Origin: an uncultured Eubacteriales bacterium
Lineage (GTDB): Bacteria; Bacillota; Clostridia; Monoglobales; UMGS1388
Assembly: GCA_900551345.1 (NCBI GenBank)
Contig: URVP01000052.1
Coordinates: forward strand, 1 to 8,953
Direction: 5' to 3'
DNA: 8,953 nt
In this document: piece by piece, positions 1 through 6,801 of the stretch
How positions within the stretch are numbered: the stretch's first letter is position 1
Layout: each line of letters opens with the position of its first letter
Made by a program: the position numbers and the translations under genes
Notes under the pieces: model-generated
Told to the model about the DNA's origin: nothing
Databases searched by the model: none
What the model saw: only the letters and a program-made list of their open reading frames with translations

Positions 1-96
1 GGCTGGGGCATTGCCGTTGTGGGTCAAGGCGCACGGGTGCGTGCGGGACAGGTGGTACGGCCTAAAGAAATGATTTCTCCCGGTCAGGTAAAATAG
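1..96 (+). CDS. glgC: Glucose-1-phosphate adenylyltransferase (GlgC), C-terminal 31 residues only
   Basis: Frame 1 is open from the first base and stops at TAG 94-96. The 31 visible residues include WGIAVVGQGARV followed by AGQVV and a short tail ending in PGQVK. This is the usual end of the C-terminal left-handed beta-helix domain of bacterial ADP-glucose pyrophosphorylase, which makes ADP-glucose from ATP and glucose-1-phosphate, the first committed step of glycogen synthesis. None of the catalytic domain is in the window, so the call rests on this tail and on glgD following 35 bases later on the same strand. The glgC-glgD order is known from Firmicutes, where the two products form a hetero-oligomer. 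The gene is cut by the window edge, not broken. Confidence 0.8.
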   Translation, partial: GWGIAVVGQGARVRAGQVVRPKEMISPGQVK

Positions 97-116
97 GTAA
101 ATCAACTAAAAGAATG

Positions 117-122
117 AAGGGG
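117..122 (+). promoter_or_regulatory. Ribosome-binding site that fixes the glgD start
   Basis: AAGGGG lies 9 bases upstream of the ATG at 132. The earlier in-frame ATG at 114 overlaps this site and has no good Shine-Dalgarno of its own. The protein from 132 begins MNAFCILFAN, which matches the normal start of GlgD. Confidence 0.65.
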
Positions 123-131
123 TATGTCAAA

Positions 132-1238
132 ATGAATGCATTTTGTATATTGTTTGCCAATGCTTATGCAACTAATGAAATATCGGAACTTACCAGAACG
201 AGAATTCCGGCGTCCATTCCGTTCGGCGGAAGGTACAGACTGATAGACTTTATCCTGTCATCGCTTGTTAAAGCGTCCGTAAGGGATTTGGGCATAATAA
301 CCAATACAAAATATGCCTCGCTGGTTGACCATGTGGGCAACGGTAAGGACTGGGATTTGAGCCGTAAAAACGGCGGACTTAAAATCCTTCCTCCGTACCG
401 TAACGGGATTTTGTCTTCTCACGATGATTTTTTCCGCTCCCTTTACGATATAAACAGGTATGTTAAAGATATGCTTCAGGAATACTGTATATTGGGCGCA
501 ACCAACATGGTGTTTAACATTGACTTTGAAGATGTGCTTTCTTTTCATCAAAAAAGCGATGCGGATATAACGGTTGTTTACAGAAAGGCACCTGCCCAGC
601 GGGGTGATATGGAAATCGAGTGTGATGAAACGGGAAGAGTGCATGATGCGCTTCTTTGCACTTCGGACACCTCTGATATAAAGCCGGTCACCATGAAGCT
701 TTATCTTATGAAGAAGGATTTACTTCTTTCACTTATTGATAAGGGTGCAACTTTTGGCTGGGAGGATTTTGACATTGATGTTATAGCAAAGCGGAGCGAA
801 AGCCTTAAAATTTACGGCTATGAACATAAAGGCTACTGTGCCGTTATTAATTCTCTTGATTCGTTCTACCGTGCAAATATGGACCTTTTGAATCTGGATA
901 TTCAAAAGGAACTCTTAAAATCCGATTACAGCATACTTACAAGAATTAAAGACAGTGTACCTACCGTATACGGCGATAACAACTGTGTAAAAAACAGTTT
1001 TGTTGCCGACGGCTGCCACATAGACGGTACGGTGGAAAACAGCATAATATTCCGTGATGTAAAGATCGCAAAAGGAGCTGTTGTAAAGGATTCGATTATA
1101 ATGCAGAATACGCAGATTGCTTCGGGTGCCAGCCTTAACTGCGTAATCTCGGATAAAAATGTTAAAATCGGTGAAAACATAGTGCTGACGGGCAATCCTC
1201 AGCTTCCCTTTGTAATAGGCAAAGGAAAAGTTGTATAA
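132..1238 (+). CDS. glgD: GlgD, non-catalytic/regulatory subunit of ADP-glucose pyrophosphorylase
   Basis: The product is 368 aa from the ATG at 132; an alternative in-frame ATG at 114 would add six residues. It has an N-terminal nucleotidyltransferase fold with SIPFGGRYRLIDF at about residues 29-41, and a C-terminal hexapeptide beta-helix from about 285 onward (repeated patterns such as GCHIDGTVENSII). Two features mark it as GlgD and not GlgC. The GGxGxRL nucleotide loop near the N-terminus is replaced by ANAYATNEISEL, and the GlgC segment GDH that carries the catalytic Asp reads ATN (residues 123-125). In Firmicutes, GlgD is known to associate with GlgC and change its activity or allostery while being inactive itself. 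It lies 35 bases after glgC and is probably co-transcribed. Family assignment is firm; the regulatory role is from known homologues. Confidence 0.93.
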   Translation: MNAFCILFANAYATNEISELTRTRIPASIPFGGRYRLIDFILSSLVKASVRDLGIITNTKYASLVDHVGNGKDWDLSRKNGGLKILPPYRNGILSSHDDFFRSLYDINRYVKDMLQEYCILGATNMVFNIDFEDVLSFHQKSDADITVVYRKAPAQRGDMEIECDETGRVHDALLCTSDTSDIKPVTMKLYLMKKDLLLSLIDKGATFGWEDFDIDVIAKRSESLKIYGYEHKGYCAVINSLDSFYRANMDLLNLDIQKELLKSDYSILTRIKDSVPTVYGDNNCVKNSFVADGCHIDGTVENSIIFRDVKIAKGAVVKDSIIMQNTQIASGASLNCVISDKNVKIGENIVLTGNPQLPFVIGKGKVV

Positions 1239-1240
1239 TA

Positions 1241-1280
1241 TATAAAGGTTAACCGCATATAATATCGGTTAACCTTTATA
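1241..1280 (+). terminator. Perfect 15-bp inverted repeat after glgD, possible terminator
   Basis: TATAAAGGTTAACCG (1241-1255) is followed by a 10-base loop and its exact reverse complement (1266-1280). The GC core is short and only the T-rich 3' arm (TTTATATT) could serve as a U-tract, so termination may be weak or bidirectional. It begins two bases after the glgD stop codon and ends directly at the -35 box of the next promoter. It could instead be an operator, since GGTTAACC is itself a palindrome. Confidence 0.5.
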
Positions 1281-1309
1281 TTGACATAAAATACGGTTTG
1301 TTTTAAAAT
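1281..1309 (+). promoter_or_regulatory. Sigma-A type promoter for glgA
   Basis: A perfect TTGACA (1281-1286) is followed by a 17-base spacer and TAAAAT (1304-1309), five of six matches to TATAAT. Transcription would start near 1316, leaving a leader of about 60 bases before glgA. The -35 box abuts the inverted repeat at 1241-1280, so anything that binds or folds the repeat could affect this promoter. Confidence 0.65.
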
Positions 1310-1374
1310 TATCACGAAGGGTAAAAGCGGATGATGAGAGCTTTTGCACACTGCGAAAGGAATGATAATAAATT

Positions 1375-2796
1375 ATGAAGGTACTTTTTGCCGCTTCCGA
1401 GGCCATGCCTTTTATAAAAATAGGAGGACTGGGCGATGTAATGGGTGCGCTCCCCAAAACCCTGGTTAAGATGGGCGTTGACGCAAGAGTTATTCTGCCG
1501 CTTTATTCCGTTATTGACGGCGAAAAACGCAGTAATATAAGGTTTATTACAAGTTTCGGCGTAAAAAACAGCTGGCGTGAAAGCCACTGCGGGGTTTTTA
1601 TTGCAGAATGTGACGGGGTCAAGTATTATTTTATAGACAATGAGCAGTATTTCAGACGAGCAAATGTTTATGGTGAATATGACGACGGCGAAAGGTTTGC
1701 ATATTTTAGCCGTGCTGTGCTTGATACGCTGCCTCATATCGACTTTTTCCCGGATATTATACATGTTAACGACTGGCATACGGCGCTTATTCCCGTTTAT
1801 CTCAATGTTTTCTACCGTGGAGATGAGCGGTACAGATACATCAAGACGGTACTTTCAATTCATAATATAGAATTTCAGGGCAAATATGACCCGATTATTT
1901 TGGGCAGTATATTCGGCATGGGAGTTACCGAGTTGTCGCTTCTTATGTATGATGGCTGTATTAATCTGCTTAAAGGCGGAATAGAATGTGCCGATGCAGT
2001 AACTACTGTAAGCCGCAGTTATGCTGAGGAAATACTTTATCCCCGCCATTCATACGGTCTTCACAACATATTAAATCAACGCAGAGGTAAGCTGCACGGA
2101 ATAGTAAACGGCATAGATACAGAGCTTTTCAATCCCGAAACGGATAAATATATAAAAGGTCACTACAGTGCATCAAACATCAGGGGTAAGGTAAGCTGCA
2201 AAAAGCAGCTCCAAACCGAGATGGCACTGCCCGTAAGGGGCGATGTGCCCATTATCGGCATGGTTACCCGTCTTACTCCTCAGAAAGGTCTTGACCTTGT
2301 CCGTGAAGTAATGAATAAAATCGTGGAGATGGACATACAGTTTATACTTTTAGGTACGGGGTATAATGAATACGAGTCCCTTATGCATGGATGGGAGTAT
2401 GCCTGCCGTGATAAGGTGAGAAGTATTATTGCATTCTCCAACGAAAGAGCTTCCCAGATATATGCAGGTGCGGACATATTCCTTATGCCTTCCCTTTCGG
2501 AGCCTTGCGGACTTTCTCAGATGATTGCCATGCGCTACGGCACAATACCCGTTGTGCATACGGTGGGAGGCCTTAAGGATACGGTTCAGCCCTTTAATCC
2601 CGAAACCGGGGAGGGTACGGGAATAACCTTCCAAAGTTACAATGCATATGATATGCTGGACGCAATATACAGAGCGGTGGGTCTGTACCACGACAAAAGT
2701 ATGTGGCGTCAGCTTATGAGAAATGCAATGACACGGGATTTCGGCTGGGAAAAATCAGCCGGGGAATATATCGATTTGTACAATTCGCTTTTTTAG
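1375..2796 (+). CDS. glgA: Glycogen synthase (ADP-glucose type, GT5)
   Basis: The product is 473 aa, normal for bacterial GlgA. It transfers glucose from ADP-glucose to the non-reducing end of an alpha-1,4-glucan. The start is clear: MKVLFAASEAMPF, then K15 in KIGGLGDV, the ADP-glucose-binding motif of GT5 enzymes. HVNDWHT starts at residue 130, a VNGID segment and RLTPQKGLDLV mark the second Rossmann domain, and EPCGLSQ at 376-382 holds the conserved Glu of the retaining GT-B active site. A GAAAGGA site at 1355-1361 lies 13 bases from the ATG, slightly long. The gene has its own promoter at 1281-1309 and is followed by glgP after 95 bases. It appears intact. Confidence 0.96.
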   Translation: MKVLFAASEAMPFIKIGGLGDVMGALPKTLVKMGVDARVILPLYSVIDGEKRSNIRFITSFGVKNSWRESHCGVFIAECDGVKYYFIDNEQYFRRANVYGEYDDGERFAYFSRAVLDTLPHIDFFPDIIHVNDWHTALIPVYLNVFYRGDERYRYIKTVLSIHNIEFQGKYDPIILGSIFGMGVTELSLLMYDGCINLLKGGIECADAVTTVSRSYAEEILYPRHSYGLHNILNQRRGKLHGIVNGIDTELFNPETDKYIKGHYSASNIRGKVSCKKQLQTEMALPVRGDVPIIGMVTRLTPQKGLDLVREVMNKIVEMDIQFILLGTGYNEYESLMHGWEYACRDKVRSIIAFSNERASQIYAGADIFLMPSLSEPCGLSQMIAMRYGTIPVVHTVGGLKDTVQPFNPETGEGTGITFQSYNAYDMLDAIYRAVGLYHDKSMWRQLMRNAMTRDFGWEKSAGEYIDLYNSLF

Positions 2797-2891
2797 ATAA
2801 ATTCATACTGCACGCCTGCTTTTTCTTAGTGGGGGCAGACACGGCAGCACATTAAGATAAATCATTCTATCATGAAAGGAATCTTGACTTA

Positions 2892-5297
2892 ATGAAGAGT
2901 ACAAAAAAAGAAATAAAGGAAGCACTCAATACCATACTGACCACCAACTTCAATACAGACCTGTCAAGCTGCAATAAAAGACAGGTTTATCAGGCGGTGA
3001 TTACGGCGGTAAATCATATGCTTGCCGAAAAGAAGTATGAGTACAACAAAAAAGTTGCCGCTAAGGAGGCGAAACAGGTCTATTACATGTCCATGGAATT
3101 CCTTGTGGGTACATCTCTTAGAAACAACCTTTGGAATATGGGTATGGAAAACGAGATGAAGAGTATCCTTGCAGAATACGGCTATGACATTGAGGAACTC
3201 TACGAAATGGAACCTGACGCAGGGCTTGGCAACGGAGGGTTGGGCAGACTTGCTTCCTGTTATATGGACGCCCTGACTTCTACGAGCTATCCGGCAACCG
3301 GTTTTTCAATCTGCTACGAATTCGGTATATTTAAACAGGTTATAAAAGATGGTTGGCAAGTAGAATTTCCTGACAACTGGATGGATATGGGCGGATATTG
3401 GCTTATACCCAGAAAAGATGAAGCAGTTGAGGTTAAATTCTTCGGTGATGTTCACGAAAACTGGACGGATAAGGGGCTTAAAACCACTCATGAAAATTAT
3501 GTGACGGTTGTGGCTACGCCTTACGATATGCTGATTTCGGGATATGATACCGATGCTGTAAATACTCTTCGTCTGTGGGGTGCAAAAAGCTCAAGCGGAT
3601 TTGACATGCAGCTTTTCTCCCAGGGCGAATATGTCCGTTCCACCGAGCAGGAGGCTATCGCAAGCTCCATTTCAAAGGTGCTTTATCCTGCCGATGACAA
3701 TATGCAGGGCAAATCTCTGCGTGTTAAACAGCAGTACTTCTTTGTAAGTGCGTCACTTCAGCAGATTACAAAAAATCACTACGAAAAATATAAGACATTT
3801 GACAATCTTTCCGATAAGGTTGTAATTCATATAAACGATACACATCCTGCACTGTGCATCCCTGAGCTTATGAGAATCCTTATGGACGATTACGAATACA
3901 GCTGGGACAATGCATGGGCTGTTACTACAAAAACCCTTGCTTATACCAATCATACCGTAATGGCTGAGGCTCTTGAAAAATGGCCAATTGACCTGATAAG
4001 GTCACATCTGCCCAGAATTTACAGTATAATTGAGGAAATAGACAGACGCTTCTGCCGCATGATTTATGATACACATCCACAGCTTGGCAGTCAGATTAAC
4101 AAGATGGCAATTATCGGCGACGGTATGGTGCGTATGGCGAATATGTGCGTTGCAAGCTGTTACAGCGTAAACGGTGTTTCCAAGCTTCATTCACAGATTC
4201 TTAAAGACGATACCTTTAAGGAGTTTAACATTGCATTCCCGGATAAGCTTACAAATGTAACCAACGGTATAGCTCACAGAAGATGGCTTTGCCAGGCAAA
4301 TCCTGAACTTTCTGCACTTCTTGCCGAAAAGATAGGCACAGGCTTTGAAAAAAATCTGTGGGATATTGATAAGTTTAATAATTTTGCTGACGACGAAGAG
4401 GTTCTTTCCCGTCTTGAGCAGATTAAAAAGAACAACAAAAAAAGACTTGCTGCATATATCGCATCAACCAACGGCATTACAGTCAACTGCGATTCAATTT
4501 TTGACATTCAGGTAAAGCGTCTGCATGAATATAAGCGTCAGATGCTCAATGCACTGCATATCCTTTTCCTTTACAGAAAGATAAAGTTTGACGGATGGCG
4601 TCCTCAGCCCAAGACATTCATCTTTGCGGCAAAGGCGTCCGCAGGATACCGTATGGCAAAGGAGATTATACGGTTTATCTGTGCACTGTCCGACATGATC
4701 GAAAAAGACCCGGTTGTGCGTGAGTATATCAAGGTGGTATTTATTGCCGATTACAAGGTGTCCCTTGCAGAGATTATTATTCCTGCCGCCGATATAAGCG
4801 AGCAGATTTCACAGGCGGGCAAAGAGGCTTCCGGTACGGGCAATATGAAACTTATGATAAACGGTGCTGCTACCTGCGGAACAATGGACGGTGCAAATAT
4901 CGAAATATACGAAGCGGTGGGACCTGAAAATATCTTTATTTTCGGACTTACCACCCCACAGGTAAATGAGCTTTACGCAAAGGGTTACAGACCTAAGGAT
5001 TATTATAATCAGAATCCCGAAATCAGAGAAACTCTGGAATTTATCAAGAGCGGAGGAGTAGGCGGTCTTAACTTTGACTCTATATACAGTTATCTTATGG
5101 ACAGAGACCCGTATATGAACCTTGCGGACTTTGCAAGCTACTGTGATATTCATAACAAGATTGACGAGGCGTATGCAGATAAAAAACGCTTCAGTCGTAT
5201 TTCACTTAAAAACATTGCAAATGCCGGCATATTCTCAGCCGACAGAAGCGTTAAAGAGTACTGCAATAAAATATGGCACACTAAGCCTGTTATATAA
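2892..5297 (+). CDS. glgP: Glycogen/maltodextrin phosphorylase (GT35)
   Basis: The product is 801 aa, close to the 815 aa of E. coli GlgP. It cleaves terminal alpha-1,4 bonds with phosphate to give glucose-1-phosphate. The PLP-binding signature EASGTGNMK occupies residues 645-653, with K653 as the cofactor lysine. The phosphate-site motif VKRLHEYKRQ starts at 541 (K542, R543, K548). EPDAGLGNGGLGRLA begins at 107, and HINDTHPAL and YTNHTV are also present. The enzyme is intact. An AAAGGA site (2875-2880) stands 11 bases before the ATG. It could equally act on maltodextrin, since sequence alone does not separate glycogen from maltodextrin phosphorylases, but its place after glgA favours glycogen. 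No terminator is visible between it and rpiB 33 bases downstream. Confidence 0.95.
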   Translation: MKSTKKEIKEALNTILTTNFNTDLSSCNKRQVYQAVITAVNHMLAEKKYEYNKKVAAKEAKQVYYMSMEFLVGTSLRNNLWNMGMENEMKSILAEYGYDIEELYEMEPDAGLGNGGLGRLASCYMDALTSTSYPATGFSICYEFGIFKQVIKDGWQVEFPDNWMDMGGYWLIPRKDEAVEVKFFGDVHENWTDKGLKTTHENYVTVVATPYDMLISGYDTDAVNTLRLWGAKSSSGFDMQLFSQGEYVRSTEQEAIASSISKVLYPADDNMQGKSLRVKQQYFFVSASLQQITKNHYEKYKTFDNLSDKVVIHINDTHPALCIPELMRILMDDYEYSWDNAWAVTTKTLAYTNHTVMAEALEKWPIDLIRSHLPRIYSIIEEIDRRFCRMIYDTHPQLGSQINKMAIIGDGMVRMANMCVASCYSVNGVSKLHSQILKDDTFKEFNIAFPDKLTNVTNGIAHRRWLCQANPELSALLAEKIGTGFEKNLWDIDKFNNFADDEEVLSRLEQIKKNNKKRLAAYIASTNGITVNCDSIFDIQVKRLHEYKRQMLNALHILFLYRKIKFDGWRPQPKTFIFAAKASAGYRMAKEIIRFICALSDMIEKDPVVREYIKVVFIADYKVSLAEIIIPAADISEQISQAGKEASGTGNMKLMINGAATCGTMDGANIEIYEAVGPENIFIFGLTTPQVNELYAKGYRPKDYYNQNPEIRETLEFIKSGGVGGLNFDSIYSYLMDRDPYMNLADFASYCDIHNKIDEAYADKKRFSRISLKNIANAGIFSADRSVKEYCNKIWHTKPVI

Positions 5298-5330
5298 TAA
5301 GGTACTAAAGAAAAAGGAGGATTTTACAAA

Positions 5331-5816
5331 ATGGCGGAAAAAATATGGATAGGAAACGACCACGGCGGCTATGAACTTAAACTTAAAATACTTGACTGGT
5401 TAGAGCAGCACGGTTATGAATATGTAGATGTTGGCTGCAGCGGAGAAATGGTTAAATACCCTGTTTATGCCTCAAAGGTAGCAATGGCTGTTCAGTCAGG
5501 CGAGGCTAAAAGAGGTATTCTCATCTGCTCTACCGGTATCGGAATGAGCATTATTGCCAATAAATATAAAGGCATCAGAGCTTCTCTTTGTACTACCGCT
5601 CATATGGGACATATGACCCGTGCTCACAATGATTCAAATATCCTTTGCCTCGGTGGAAAGATGACGGGGGAGTGGGAGGCTATGCAGATACTTGAGCAGT
5701 GGCTTACCACCGAATTCGAGGGCGGCAGACACTCCATATCTCTCGGACTTATATCCGAAGCCGAAAACGCTATGATAACCGGCGACGAATATGATATTGA
5801 ATATGAAGAAAAATAA
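5331..5816 (+). CDS. rpiB: Ribose-5-phosphate isomerase B / RpiB-LacAB family sugar-phosphate isomerase
   Basis: The product is 161 aa. RpiB interconverts ribose-5-phosphate and ribulose-5-phosphate in the cytosol. Family motifs in order are GNDHGG (8-13; D10 and H11 match the Asp-His pair of E. coli RpiB), ILICSTGIGMS (63-73, with C66 at the catalytic Cys position), GIRASLC (81-87), and RAHNDSN with H99. WLTTEFEGGRH near residue 124 is also typical. The usual CGTG reads CSTG here (S67), and an acidic C-terminal tail of about a dozen residues is longer than in E. coli. AAGGAGG at 5314-5320 gives a strong ribosome-binding site. The gene lies 33 bases after glgP, so it is probably the last gene of this transcript. 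The related LacA/LacB galactose-6-phosphate isomerases cannot be fully excluded, but no lac genes are nearby. Confidence 0.87.
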   Translation: MAEKIWIGNDHGGYELKLKILDWLEQHGYEYVDVGCSGEMVKYPVYASKVAMAVQSGEAKRGILICSTGIGMSIIANKYKGIRASLCTTAHMGHMTRAHNDSNILCLGGKMTGEWEAMQILEQWLTTEFEGGRHSISLGLISEAENAMITGDEYDIEYEEK

Positions 5817-5832
5817 TTAATGGTTTTTCAAC

Positions 5833-5867
5833 TCCGCTCTGTCAATGCGATGGAGCGGATTTTTTTT
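5833..5867 (+). terminator. Intrinsic terminator of the glycogen/rpiB transcript
   Basis: TCCGCTC (5833-5839) pairs with GAGCGGA (5853-5859) around a 13-base loop whose ends can add G-U pairs, and eight T residues follow (5860-5867). It lies 16 bases after the rpiB stop codon and closes the glycogen cluster. Confidence 0.9.
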
Positions 5868-5868
5868 G

Positions 5869-6227
5869 TTAAAAATAATTAAATACATAGTCTGTCTTTT
5901 AAATACTATGTACCGGGGCTACATTTGTAAAATATCATTAAGCAAGCGTTACAGCATAATACCACGTACCAATCCCATAGCTAAGGGTGTTTAATATCAC
6001 CGTGGGGTAAAAATGCCCTTTATAACTTGCTCATATCTAAAAAATAGTTTTAATCAGTAATGCGATAGTACGGGAAATCAAGCAGTAATAATGTATAATA
6101 TATAGAAAACAGTTTCAGAGCGGTTACTAAATAAGATTATCCGTAAAATATGTAAATTAAATTGCTTTAATGTCGCCGCACCCACTCATATATATCTCCA
6201 ATAAGCCTGACAAGTAAATTTGTTTAA
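5869..6227. other. Gene-free AT-rich intergenic stretch with some inverted repeats
   Basis: No open frame here has a ribosome-binding site or a recognisable product on either strand. Inverted repeats are visible. TACATAGT (5884-5891) faces ACTATGTA (5905-5912). AGCAAG (5941-5946) faces CTTGCT (6026-6031), extended by TTA/TAA after a 2-base bulge. CCACG (5962-5966) faces CGTGG (6001-6005), and AAGGG (5983-5987) faces CCCTT (6016-6020). A TATAAT occurs at 6094-6099 without a convincing -35. It may be a small RNA, a leader remnant or simple spacer DNA; I cannot assign a function. Confidence 0.35.
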
Positions 6228-6244
6228 TTGGAAAAATTTTCCAA
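6228..6244. repeat. Perfect 17-bp palindrome upstream of the fur/perR promoter
   Basis: TTGGAAAAATTTTCCAA reads as two 8-base arms around a single central A. It ends 18 bases before the -35 box at 6263. The position suits an operator or an AT-rich UP-type element. A hairpin role is unlikely because the arms have almost no loop between them. Confidence 0.5.
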
Positions 6245-6262
6245 AAAAATTTAAAATTACTA

Positions 6263-6291
6263 TTGACAAAGTGATTTTTATGTTGTATACT
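6263..6291 (+). promoter_or_regulatory. Strong sigma-A promoter of the Fur-family gene
   Basis: TTGACA (6263-6268), a 17-base spacer and TATACT (6286-6291) form a near-consensus promoter. Transcription is expected near 6298, just upstream of the Fur-type palindrome, giving a leader of roughly 48 bases to the ATG at 6346. Confidence 0.8.
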
Positions 6292-6303
6292 GTGACTGTA
6301 ATC

Positions 6304-6322
6304 GATAATGATTATCATTATC
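6304..6322. promoter_or_regulatory. Fur-type operator (Fur box)
   Basis: GATAATGATTATCATTATC is a perfect 9-1-9 palindrome. It equals the classical 19-bp E. coli Fur box consensus except for the central base, which is the symmetry point. It can also be read as two overlapping 7-1-7 units (6303-6317 and 6309-6323), the arrangement described for B. subtilis Fur. It lies immediately after the predicted start of transcription, so bound repressor would block initiation or early elongation. The likely binder is the downstream gene product, meaning autoregulation. Confidence 0.85.
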
Positions 6323-6345
6323 AGTTATTTTTAAAGGTGATAAAT

Positions 6346-6726
6346 ATGAGATACAGCAGGCAGAGAGAAGCTATTGCTTCATATCTGGCAGGTACCAAAA
6401 GTCACCCCACGGCAGAGGAGATATACCGTCAGGTTAAAGAGGAACTTCCCGATATAAGCCTTGCTACGGTGTATCGCAATTTAAAGCAGCTTGAAGAGCT
6501 GCGTATGGTAAGAAAGCTGGACACGGGCGAGGGGGAGGCACGCTTTGACGCCGACCTTAGCGACCATTCGCATTTTCTGTGTGAAAAGTGCGGCAGGGTG
6601 TATGACCTGTTTGATGAACTTGTTTCACCCGAAATAATCGCTCAAAAGCTCGGCAACGGTTTTTCAGTGGGGCGTAAGACGGTATATGCCTATGGTATAT
6701 GCAACAGCTGCAACATTCAAAAATAA
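6346..6726 (+). CDS. Fur-family metalloregulator, PerR-like
   Basis: The product is 126 aa from the ATG at 6346, preceded by AAAGGTGA (6333-6340). A longer frame reaches a TTG at 6220 but would put the promoter and operator inside the coding region, so I reject that start. The N-terminal winged helix contains HPTAEEIY (20-27) and SLATVYRNL (38-46). The C-terminal dimerisation part has RFD (67-68), DHSH (73-76) and two CxxC pairs, C79/C82 and C119/C122, the structural zinc site. Aligned with B. subtilis PerR, the regulatory-metal ligands H37, D85, H91, H93 and D104 correspond to H20, D68, H74, H76 and D87. Asp at the last position is typical of peroxide-sensing PerR, whereas Fur has Glu. Rubrerythrin downstream fits a peroxide-response role, but the Fur-like operator leaves iron sensing open. 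Confidence 0.9.
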   Translation: MRYSRQREAIASYLAGTKSHPTAEEIYRQVKEELPDISLATVYRNLKQLEELRMVRKLDTGEGEARFDADLSDHSHFLCEKCGRVYDLFDELVSPEIIAQKLGNGFSVGRKTVYAYGICNSCNIQK

Positions 6727-6801
6727 ATTATTATATCTATAAATGGCATAGCGTTTCGGTATGCCGCAAATCTATTTACTATAAAACAGGAGGAAATTAT
6801 T

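Noticed and set aside
926..1195. Open frame of 89 codons on the minus strand inside glgD
   Set aside because: It is antisense to a well-conserved gene, has no ribosome-binding site and no family features. The same applies to the other antisense frames within glgA and glgP.
2797..2891. Terminator or promoter between glgA and glgP
   Set aside because: Only a 4-bp CTGC/GCAG pairing is present with no stable stem, and no convincing -35/-10 pair; read-through from glgA is the simpler reading.
5122..5352. 76-codon plus-strand frame across the glgP end and the rpiB start
   Set aside because: It overlaps the conserved end of glgP in another frame and runs through the rpiB ribosome-binding site; no family resemblance.
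6094..6099. TATAAT as a promoter in the intergenic gap
   Set aside because: No acceptable -35 at 16-18 bases upstream, the extended -10 TG is out of register, and no gene follows at a suitable distance.
6728..6742. Possible PerR box TTATTATATCTATAA before rubrerythrin
   Set aside because: It differs from the PerR consensus at three of fourteen positions in very AT-rich DNA, so it is not better than chance and lacks an obvious promoter around it.
6745..6765. Small hairpin GGCATA...TATGCC between the regulator and rubrerythrin
   Set aside because: Only six base pairs and no T-tract, so I do not call a terminator; it may be a minor structure in the shared transcript.
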